In this document: positions 7,343-12,960 of the stretch, in pieces
How positions within the stretch are numbered: the stretch's first letter is position 1
Layout of the letters: each line of letters opens with the position of its first letter
The notes under the pieces: generated by a model
Databases searched by the model: none
Told to the model about the DNA's origin: nothing
Seen by the model: only the letters and a program-made list of their open reading frames with translations
Program-made: the position numbers and the translations under genes
NCBI GenBank assembly: GCA_964599895.1
Contig: CAZRHT010000065.1
Location: forward strand, 1-12,960
Reading direction: 5' to 3'
Length of the DNA: 12,960 nt
DNA from: UM-FILTER-49-7 sp964599895
GTDB lineage: Bacteria; Acidobacteriota; Holophagae; Thermotomaculales; Thermotomaculaceae

Positions 7343-7371
7343 ATTATAGACCACAACCCTTTTTTTGAAAA
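7343..7371 (-). promoter_or_regulatory. Candidate promoter of the ald operon
   Basis: On the minus strand a perfect TATAAT (7348-7343) is preceded by a weak T-rich -35 (TTTTCA, 7371-7366) at 17 nt. This would give a leader of about 170 nt before the ald ATG at 7167. It is the best -10 in the divergent region on this strand, but the -35 is poor. Confidence 0.4.
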
Positions 7372-7377
7372 AAAAAC

Positions 7378-7406
7378 TTGACGGAGGCCCTCTTTCGGAC
7401 AATAAT
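7378..7406 (+). promoter_or_regulatory. Promoter of the acyl-CoA dehydrogenase gene
   Basis: TTGACG (7378-7383) and AATAAT (7401-7406) are separated by exactly 17 nt and each matches five of six sigma-70 consensus bases. The start point would be near 7413, inside the palindromic operator at 7409-7426. Confidence 0.75.
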
Positions 7407-7408
7407 AA

Positions 7409-7426
7409 TGAATGACCGTTCATTCA
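7409..7426. promoter_or_regulatory. FadR (TetR-family) type operator
   Basis: TGAATGA-CCGT-TCATTCA is a perfect 7-bp inverted repeat with a 4-nt spacer. The half-sites and spacing equal the operator I recall for the Bacillus TetR-family repressor FadR (TGAATGA-N4-TCATTCA, with TA at the centre), which represses beta-oxidation genes and is released by long-chain acyl-CoA. Here it covers the predicted start point of an acyl-CoA dehydrogenase gene, the expected place for a repressor. No TetR-family gene is in the window. Confidence 0.72.
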
Positions 7427-7448
7427 CTATTACGGAAGGGGGAAGAGA

Positions 7449-9215
7449 ATGGAAAAGAGATATTTTAAAGGTGGCGAATTCATGATTGCTCCGATGGAAG
7501 AATCTGAGATTTTTCTTCGGGAAGAGCTACCAGCGGAAGTGCTGGAGATCGGTGCCACTGCAAATCGATTCATGCGGGAGAAAGTAGTTCCCAATATCAA
7601 GGAAATTGATGGACATAACTTTGACCTTCTGGTCAGTCTTTTGAAGGAAGCCGGTGAATTAGGACTTTTTTCCGTTGACGTCCCGGAAGAATACGACGGC
7701 CTGGGCATGGACAAGAAAACTTCAATGTATGTGGCTGAGCAGATGGGACTGGAAGCCAGCTTCCTTACAGCCTTTGCGGCGCATACCGGAATTGGCATCC
7801 TGCCGCTCATATACTTTGGGACAAAGGAGCAAAAAGAGAAATACCTGACCAAGCTGGCTTACGGTGAAATGCTTGGTGCCTACTGCCTGACAGAGCCCGG
7901 TGCAGGCACCGATGCCATGAATTTGAAAACCAAGGCCATTCTCTCAGAGGACGGCAAATACTACACCCTCAACGGAACCAAGCAGTTCATTACCAACGCC
8001 GGTTTTGCAGACATTTTTACCGTGTTTGCGAAAGTGGACGGGGAGCACTTCACGGCCTTTCTGGTAGAAAAAGGGACTCCGGGCCTGTCATTGGGTGAAG
8101 AAGAAGACAAAATGGGGATCCGCGGTTCCTCCACCCGTCAGGTCATTCTTGAGGATGTTAAGGTTCCGGTGGAGAATCTGCTGGGCGAAGTGGGCAAGGG
8201 TCATAAGATTGCCTTTGGTATTCTCAATATTGGGCGTTACAAACTGGGTACCGTCTGCATGGGCGCAACCAAGGACATCATCGAACAGTCAACCAAGTAT
8301 GCCAATGAACGGCACCAGTTTGGTCTCCCGATTTCCAAATTCGGCATGATTCGCGAAAAAATAGCAAAAATGGCTTACAAGACATATGCCATTGAAAGCG
8401 CGATTTACCGGACTGCCGGCCTCATCGACAATGAAATCGAAGGCCTGGCTCACGAAGACCCAAAAGTACTGGACGCAATCGGCGAATTTGCCATTGAGGC
8501 ATCAATTTGCAAAATTATGGGTTCTGAGGTCCTGTCCTACGGTGTTGACGAAGGAATGCAGATATACGGCGGATACGGATATTCTGAAGAATATCCTATG
8601 GCGAAGGCCTATCGCGACTCCAAGATCAACCGCATATTTGAAGGCACCAACGAAATCAACCGGGTTTTGATACCGGCCATGCTGGCGAGAAAAGCCCTGA
8701 AGAAAGAGCTGCCCCTTCTCGACTTCGAAAGTGTCATCGTTGACGAAATCAAGAGCCCGATGAAGCAACCGCGCCCGGCGAAGGGTATTGTGGGCAATGA
8801 AGTCCGCTACATAGAACTTTCGAAGCGTGTAGCCATGTTCCTTGCTGGTGTCGGTATGAAGATTTTCGGTGACAAAATCCGGAAAGAAGAAGAACTCCTC
8901 GGTGTTCTGGCAGATCTCAGCATCGGCATCTATGCCGCTGAATCCGCAATTCTCCGCACCCGGAAGCTTGCGGAGATGAACGGAGAAGACAAAGTCAAAC
9001 TCCAGGCCATTGCCACTCAGCTCTACGTGAACGAATTTCTGGGCAGTATCCCCATGCTGGCTAAGAAAGCACTGAATTACATGCTGGAAGGTCCTAAGTT
9101 GAAAGAATCGGCTCTAGGTGTCAAGACCTTCATGCCTTCCTATGACATCAACGAAGTGGCGCTTCAGCAGGAACTGTCCAAAGCGATTATCGAAACGGAA
9201 AAGTATCCGTTCTAA
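7449..9215 (+). CDS. fadE: Acyl-CoA dehydrogenase, long-chain FadE-like
   Basis: FAD enzyme for the first step of fatty acid beta-oxidation, acyl-CoA to trans-2-enoyl-CoA, passing electrons to ETF. At 588 aa it has the extra C-terminal domain (about 430-588) typical of Bacillus FadE-like enzymes rather than the 380-aa short-chain type. Signatures: AYCLTEPGAGTDAM (144-157), FITNAGFADIF (180-190), QIYGGYGYSEEYPMAKAYRD (371-390) and RIFEGTNEINR, where Glu398 is the expected catalytic base. The start at 7449 has AGGGGGAAG close upstream. A second in-frame ATG at 7482 also has an AAAGGTGG, but the KGGEFMI stretch between them matches the KGG-x-FLI beginning of related FadE proteins, so the first start is preferred. 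It is a single-gene unit with its own promoter, FadR-type operator and terminator, divergent from ald. The gene symbol is by family resemblance. Confidence 0.92.
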   Translation: MEKRYFKGGEFMIAPMEESEIFLREELPAEVLEIGATANRFMREKVVPNIKEIDGHNFDLLVSLLKEAGELGLFSVDVPEEYDGLGMDKKTSMYVAEQMGLEASFLTAFAAHTGIGILPLIYFGTKEQKEKYLTKLAYGEMLGAYCLTEPGAGTDAMNLKTKAILSEDGKYYTLNGTKQFITNAGFADIFTVFAKVDGEHFTAFLVEKGTPGLSLGEEEDKMGIRGSSTRQVILEDVKVPVENLLGEVGKGHKIAFGILNIGRYKLGTVCMGATKDIIEQSTKYANERHQFGLPISKFGMIREKIAKMAYKTYAIESAIYRTAGLIDNEIEGLAHEDPKVLDAIGEFAIEASICKIMGSEVLSYGVDEGMQIYGGYGYSEEYPMAKAYRDSKINRIFEGTNEINRVLIPAMLARKALKKELPLLDFESVIVDEIKSPMKQPRPAKGIVGNEVRYIELSKRVAMFLAGVGMKIFGDKIRKEEELLGVLADLSIGIYAAESAILRTRKLAEMNGEDKVKLQAIATQLYVNEFLGSIPMLAKKALNYMLEGPKLKESALGVKTFMPSYDINEVALQQELSKAIIETEKYPF

Positions 9216-9260
9216 ATTGTTTTCCTAAGTCCATAGGGACTTTTTCTCCTCCTCTATTAT

Positions 9261-9288
9261 GGCCCGCCGAAAGGCGGGTCCTTTTTTT
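9261..9288 (+). terminator. Intrinsic terminator of the acyl-CoA dehydrogenase gene
   Basis: GGCCCGCC, a GAAA loop and GGCGGGTC form an 8-bp GC-rich stem with one G-T pair. A run of seven T follows at 9282-9288. It lies 45 nt after the stop codon. Confidence 0.93.
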
Positions 9289-9374
9289 GGTGCCTCGCGC
9301 CGGGAAAAGCAGGAATAAGTTCAAGTAGAAGTTAAGGTTGAGTGTAAAAAGAAATATAGAGGAAGTATCAGGAG

Positions 9375-9398
9375 AAAGCCGGGCTTCAGCCCGGCTTT
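9375..9398. terminator. Second hairpin, probably a bidirectional terminator
   Basis: AAAGCCGGGC-TTCA-GCCCGGCTTT is a perfect 10-bp stem flanked by A and T runs. On the plus strand TTTATTTAT follows; on the minus strand only TTT. It could end the minus-strand cysS-peptidase transcript, which stops at 9536, and back up the terminator at 9261. Confidence 0.75.
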
Positions 9399-9452
9399 AT
9401 TTATAGTGATGTAAACAAGGGGAAATGCGTCTGCCTCCTTTTTCCGGTCAAA

Positions 9453-9486
9453 GCATGTAACAGTTCGATTCAGAGTAATTACATGC
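9453..9486. repeat. Spaced inverted repeat GCATGTAA / TTACATGC
   Basis: Two perfect 8-bp arms separated by 18 nt lie just downstream of the peptidase gene. It may be a weak RNA hairpin in the 3' end of that transcript. No function is evident. Confidence 0.4.
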
Positions 9487-9535
9487 GTTTGTTAAGGTGG
9501 AGACTGGTTCCGTCCTATTCCCAATGGATTGCGGG

Positions 9536-11233
9536 TCACTTGTCAGTGGCTTCCCCGCCAATAAACTGATCACGGTAGTGCGTGGGAGTGAGCTTTTCGC
9601 CGGTAGCACGTTCAATCATCTCATTCCATTTGTAGCGGGCCCCGGGGGCGAAGACTTTTGTCTTAAGGAAAGTCCCAATCGCCGGGTTTCCGCCAAGAAA
9701 AGTCTGACGGATGTTGTCAGTCTTGAGAATATGTCCGGCAATGTAAGACTGGAATTGAGATGCCAGCAGTTCCCCCATCATGTAGTTCTGGTAGTAAACA
9801 GGGTAGATAGCAATATGAATTTTGGATGCCCAATCCGGGTTGTTTCTTCCCTCCGGCTTATTGAGAAGCTGATATTTTTCTTTCAACTGCCACCAGAGGT
9901 TGTTGAAGTAGTCCAGGCCCCTGTCCGGATTTTCGTACAGGGCTTTCTCAAAGCGCATCATAACCTGGCACCAGCGGGAGAAGGTGAGCTGCTGGAATTT
10001 TGTGCTTTTGTAAAGCTCCGGGGCTATCTTCTCAGCTGTCTTCTCGTCAATTTCGCAGTAGGTCTTAAGGAATTCAGGATTTTTTGCCTGACGTCCGAAC
10101 ATCATAGCGATGGCTTCGGTGGTAAAGCTGTGAGCCGGTTCCCGGAGAAGGTAGGGAAGATCGCTGCCAAGGTATTTGTCGTACATGGCATGCCCCAGTT
10201 CGTGGAGGAGGGTGTCCATCCATTCGGCGTCCGGCTTGAGGTTCGTGAGAATTCGGACATCCTGTTCATGGTCGATATTGGTGGAAAAGGCATGCTGCAT
10301 TTTTCCCGGTTGCTCATAGAGGGAGCTTCGTTTCAGTACACTTTCAACGTCCAGCCCGATGCCGTTGTAAAACTGTTTCGCTATAGCTGCCACGTCTTTC
10401 CCGGCATAGAACTTGTCCAGATCCAGGGAATCCAGTGAAACACCTTCCTGGAAGAAGGGGTCTTCGTAATGCCAGGGCATTAGTATATCACTGGGAATGT
10501 TGTATTTTTTAGCCTGAATAGTATCCATTTCTTTTTTGACTGTCGCGTACTCTTCCCGGATCATGTTATCCAGCTGGTCAAAGAGCGCAACCAGTTCTTT
10601 GTCGTTCAGGTCCGACAGTGCCAGTGACATCTGGAAGTAGTTGTCGTAACCCAGTGATTTCGCCAGCTTGTTTCGGAGCCGGGCAAGTTCAATTATGTCG
10701 GGAGCGACCTCAGCACCAATCTGTTTGGTGGCTTCCCATGCCTGTTGGCGTTTTGCCATGTCCTTTGTTTCCGTTTTCAGAATACTCTTCAATTCATTGT
10801 CAGGGACGGCTTTACCGTTCAGTGTGGCGCGGAAGGTGTTGAACTTCTGCTCCACAGCGGACTGTTTCTCAATGATCTGCTTCAGCAGTGCCGGATCACC
10901 CTGGTTGGGAGCAAAGGTCTCGTACAGTACTTCCATTTCCCTTTTCAGCACCGGGTCCTTGATGTCTTCCTTGAGGAAGTCTTTGATTTTTTTGAAATCC
11001 GATTTACTGGAACGGATTGCTGTCAGTTTTAGTTCCAGTTCGGATGCCTGCTTGTATTTGGCCTTGTCTCCGGTGACGGACGCATCCCATTCAGCGAGAT
11101 TCGCCTGTTTCTCCAACGGTTTCACAGCTGCTACATAGTCGGCAATAAATTTCTTCATTTCCTGCTCCCTGTTCCCGTTCTGGCAGGAAACCAGCAGTGC
11201 CGTTCCCATCAGAAGTATCAAGATCTTTTTCAT
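9536..11233 (-). CDS. Zinc metallopeptidase lipoprotein, M2/M3-like (HEXXH gluzincin)
   Basis: Secreted, lipid-anchored peptidase of 565 aa. Residues 1-17 are a lipoprotein signal (MKKILILLMGTALLVSC) with the lipobox ending at Cys17. Gln at +2 gives no inner-membrane retention signal in the E. coli sense. The catalytic motif is HELGH at 344-348 (zinc ligands His344 and His348, Glu345 the base). A likely third ligand, Glu373 in TTEAIA, comes 25 residues after His348. The largely helical fold and the late GARYKWNEMI stretch resemble the ACE-like M2 and oligopeptidase M3 families. The His-to-Glu spacing is as in M3 thimet oligopeptidase (25), while ACE has 24. Probable role: trimming peptides outside the cytoplasmic membrane for uptake. 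It follows cysS by 30 nt and has AGGAG 6-7 nt before its ATG, so it is likely cotranscribed, though no functional link to cysS is obvious. Confidence 0.85.
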   Translation of the reverse strand: MKKILILLMGTALLVSCQNGNREQEMKKFIADYVAAVKPLEKQANLAEWDASVTGDKAKYKQASELELKLTAIRSSKSDFKKIKDFLKEDIKDPVLKREMEVLYETFAPNQGDPALLKQIIEKQSAVEQKFNTFRATLNGKAVPDNELKSILKTETKDMAKRQQAWEATKQIGAEVAPDIIELARLRNKLAKSLGYDNYFQMSLALSDLNDKELVALFDQLDNMIREEYATVKKEMDTIQAKKYNIPSDILMPWHYEDPFFQEGVSLDSLDLDKFYAGKDVAAIAKQFYNGIGLDVESVLKRSSLYEQPGKMQHAFSTNIDHEQDVRILTNLKPDAEWMDTLLHELGHAMYDKYLGSDLPYLLREPAHSFTTEAIAMMFGRQAKNPEFLKTYCEIDEKTAEKIAPELYKSTKFQQLTFSRWCQVMMRFEKALYENPDRGLDYFNNLWWQLKEKYQLLNKPEGRNNPDWASKIHIAIYPVYYQNYMMGELLASQFQSYIAGHILKTDNIRQTFLGGNPAIGTFLKTKVFAPGARYKWNEMIERATGEKLTPTHYRDQFIGGEATDK

Positions 11234-11263
11234 TGCTATTCTCCTATGAATTTTGGCGGTTGC

Positions 11264-12655
11264 CTATTTTAATCGTTTGAACCGGGTGGCATCCCGGGTG
11301 TCTTCAAGGACAATTCCCATCGCTTTTAACGCATCTCTAATTTCATCCGCTCTGGCGAAGTTCCGGTCCCTTCTTGCCTGGTTCCGTTCTTCAATAAGCT
11401 TCATAATTTCTTCGTCTGCAAGTTGGTCCCGGAAATTGAAACACCCGATTACGGTGTTCAATTCGTCGAGAAAAGTAAGCACTGCGGGCTTGTTCCCTTC
11501 TGGAACCTGGGAGTCGGGATAGCGGGTATTGACTTCCCGGATAAACTCGAACAACGCGGCGAGTCCGCCTGAAATGTTCAGATCATCGTCCATGGCAGTG
11601 GTGAATTGTTTCCGATGCTTCAGAATCAACTCGGACAATTCCGGGGAAAGGGGGGCCTGATTTGCTGTCTGATTCACCGCATTGTAGAAGCTTTCCACGC
11701 GGTCAATGGCCTTGGCAGCATTGTCCAGTGAATCAAACGTAAAGTTGAGCTGTTTTCGGTAGTGAGCGGCAATCAGTGTGTATCGAATCGCCATGGGGTC
11801 ATAGCCCTTTTCCAGTAATTCCCTCAGTGTAAAGAAGTTGCCGAGGGATTTACTCATCTTTTTTCCTTCCACAATCAAGTATTTGCAGTGGACCCAATAC
11901 CGGACAAACGGCTTGCCTGTGGCGGCTTCACTCTGGGCAATTTCATTCTCGTGGTGGGGGAAAATCAGGTCTTCTCCTCCGGCGTGGATATCCAGGGTTT
12001 CCCCGAGATATTTCATTGACATGACGGAGCATTCCAGGTGCCAGCCGGGCCGCCCTTCTCCGAAGGGGCTGTCCCAGGCCGGTTCATTTTCTTCCTTCTT
12101 TCCCTTCCAGAGGACAAAGTCCCTGACATCATCCTTTTCGTATTCATCTTTGTCCACGCTGAGACCGGTTTGGATTTCCCGGCGGTCCAGCCCGGAGAGT
12201 CGGCCGTAGCTTGGAAGACTGGAGATGTTAAAGTACACGGACCCGTCCTTTTCGTATGCGTGGCCCTTCTTGAACAGTTTGGAGATCAGTGAGATCATAT
12301 CTTCAATCGTTCGGGTAGCCCGGGGATACACCTCCACCGGCTCCATATTCAGGGTCTTGCAGTCCTCCATGAATGCATCTATATACTTTTCCGTATAATC
12401 ATCCAGGCCGAGGCCCTGTTCCGTTGCCTTTCGGATAGTTTTGTCATCCACGTCTGTCAGGTTCATGACCTGCTTCACCTGGAACCCACGATATTTAAGG
12501 TAGCGCCGCATCAGGTCCTCAAAACAGAAGGTGCGAAAGTTGCCGATGTGGGCATAATCATACACCGTGGGACCGCAGGTGTAGATTGTCACAAGATCAT
12601 TATTCAATGGGGTAAAGGTCTCCACATTTCGAGTCAATGTGTTGTACAACTTCAT
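11264..12655 (-). CDS. cysS: Cysteinyl-tRNA synthetase
   Basis: Charges tRNA-Cys with cysteine in the cytoplasm; essential translation enzyme of class Ia, 463 aa, a normal length. Seen motifs: the first zinc ligand Cys27 in TCGPTVYD, the HIGH motif as HIGN (36-39), the zinc-site Cys209, His234 and Glu238 in GWHLECS and PHHENE, and KMSKS at 266-270. These positions agree with the E. coli enzyme. The C-terminal DALR-type and tail helices are present, including NFARADEIRDAL near 430-441. ATG at 12655 is preceded by GGAG. The leader predicted from the extended -10 promoter is only about 22 nt, so there is no room for a T-box. It heads a two-gene unit with the peptidase lipoprotein. Confidence 0.98.
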   Translation of the reverse strand: MKLYNTLTRNVETFTPLNNDLVTIYTCGPTVYDYAHIGNFRTFCFEDLMRRYLKYRGFQVKQVMNLTDVDDKTIRKATEQGLGLDDYTEKYIDAFMEDCKTLNMEPVEVYPRATRTIEDMISLISKLFKKGHAYEKDGSVYFNISSLPSYGRLSGLDRREIQTGLSVDKDEYEKDDVRDFVLWKGKKEENEPAWDSPFGEGRPGWHLECSVMSMKYLGETLDIHAGGEDLIFPHHENEIAQSEAATGKPFVRYWVHCKYLIVEGKKMSKSLGNFFTLRELLEKGYDPMAIRYTLIAAHYRKQLNFTFDSLDNAAKAIDRVESFYNAVNQTANQAPLSPELSELILKHRKQFTTAMDDDLNISGGLAALFEFIREVNTRYPDSQVPEGNKPAVLTFLDELNTVIGCFNFRDQLADEEIMKLIEERNQARRDRNFARADEIRDALKAMGIVLEDTRDATRFKRLK

Positions 12656-12683
12656 AGTTCACTCCATTCTCTTAGTCCAGCGA

Positions 12684-12692
12684 ATTATAGCA
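12684..12692 (-). promoter_or_regulatory. Extended -10 promoter of cysS
   Basis: TGCTATAAT on the minus strand is a perfect TATAAT (12689-12684) with the upstream TG of an extended -10. The -35 region is GC-rich and poor, lying in a palindrome at 12702-12713. Start of transcription is expected near 12677. Confidence 0.65.
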
Positions 12693-12701
12693 CAGGCCGG
12701 T

Positions 12702-12713
12702 CCCCGGCCGGGG
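12702..12713. repeat. GC-rich palindrome CCCCGGCCGGGG over the cysS -35 region
   Basis: A perfect 12-bp palindrome. A further GGCCGG at 12696-12701 lies next to it. It covers the position where the cysS -35 should be, so it could be an operator, or chance in a GC-rich patch. Confidence 0.4.
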
Positions 12714-12832
12714 TGTCGGATGGTATGGGCCAAATGTTGGCTGACAGAAAAAGAGATGAGATTGAACCGACTCCCGGGTTTTTCCTAAGATGATTACGAT
12801 GCATTTATGCCCTTGAGAAATCATTTGAATAT

Positions 12833-12861
12833 TTGAAACTTTGTGGAGAACGTGGTAGTAT
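12833..12861 (+). promoter_or_regulatory. Candidate promoter of the rightmost plus-strand gene
   Basis: TTGAAA (12833-12838), 17 nt, then TAGTAT (12856-12861). This gives a leader of about 55 nt to the ATG at 12921. Confidence 0.55.
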
Positions 12862-12920
12862 AAGTTACTAAACAATTTTGTAAAGTCAAGGTTGGATTTA
12901 GGATTGTAAAGGAGTGCACG

Positions 12921-12960
12921 ATGAAAAAAATGCTATTAATTTTACTTGTCATTTCCGGAT
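12921..12960 (+). CDS. Start of an exported protein (runs off the right edge)
   Basis: Thirteen codons only: MKKMLLILLVISG. AAAGGAG lies 6 nt before the ATG. The two lysines followed by a leucine-rich stretch look like the beginning of a signal peptide or membrane anchor. The product cannot be named. It is transcribed divergently from cysS. Confidence 0.7.
   Translation, partial: MKKMLLILLVISG

Larger units (their letters stand above)
9216..9535. other. Convergent intergenic region without a gene
   Basis: The 320 nt between the acyl-CoA dehydrogenase and peptidase genes hold a strong terminator (9261-9288), a perfect hairpin (9375-9398) and a spaced inverted repeat (9453-9486). No credible reading frame with a ribosome binding site is seen. 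Confidence 0.7.

Noticed and set aside
9497..10438. Plus-strand 313-codon open frame
   Set aside because: Antisense to the peptidase gene, whose lipobox, HEXXH motif and strong ribosome binding site settle the coding strand.
12672..12875. Minus-strand 67-codon frame upstream of cysS
   Set aside because: It covers the divergent promoters, lacks a convincing ribosome binding site and shows no protein-like pattern.
12656..12920. T-box riboswitch before cysS
   Set aside because: No specifier hairpin or TGGNACC-type T-box sequence is seen, and the predicted leader is only about 22 nt.

Overview
The window holds eight protein genes that can be read with confidence, plus the first 13 codons of a ninth at the right edge. 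They form three blocks. (A) About 1-7167, all on the minus strand: an alanine dehydrogenase, an acetyl-CoA hydrolase/CoA-transferase family enzyme and a 1068-residue chemoreceptor/solute-binding-protein fusion, spaced 18 and 49 nt apart like an operon. After a 200-nt gap come a CvpA-family membrane protein, a 67-residue stand-alone Fis-type DNA-binding protein and the start of a sigma-54-dependent activator that runs off the left edge. (B) 7449-9215, plus strand: a long-chain-type (FadE-like) acyl-CoA dehydrogenase with a strong promoter, a FadR-type operator and a clear terminator. (C) 9536-12655, minus strand: cysteinyl-tRNA synthetase followed by a zinc peptidase lipoprotein. A divergent plus-strand gene begins at 12921.

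The gene content suggests a motile or chemosensory bacterium that oxidises or ferments fatty acids and amino acids: acyl-CoA dehydrogenase, CoA-transferase, alanine dehydrogenase and a lipid-anchored peptidase. Base composition is moderate (near 48% G+C by eye). Shine-Dalgarno sequences are mostly strong GGAGG types, promoters look sigma-70-like, and intrinsic terminators are present. The phylum cannot be fixed from the sequence. The FadR-type site recalls Bacillus, while the Fis-type protein and sigma-54 activator are more common in Gram-negative and other diderm lineages.

The most unusual object is the fusion at 1482-4688. It has a two-helix membrane hairpin, a methyl-accepting (MCP) coiled-coil signalling region with a divergent tip, and a complete family-5 peptide/solute-binding domain (SBP_bac_5) at the C-terminus. 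By topology that domain should lie in the cytoplasm. Its operon partners suggest a receptor that reports an intracellular peptide or amino-acid-derived ligand linked to alanine and CoA-ester metabolism.

Regulatory DNA is also informative. A perfect TGAATGA-N4-TCATTCA operator sits at the start point of the acyl-CoA dehydrogenase promoter. A Crp/Fnr-like palindrome lies about 60 bp upstream of cvpA, which appears to be transcribed without a leader. Inverted repeats cluster in the leader of the alanine dehydrogenase gene.
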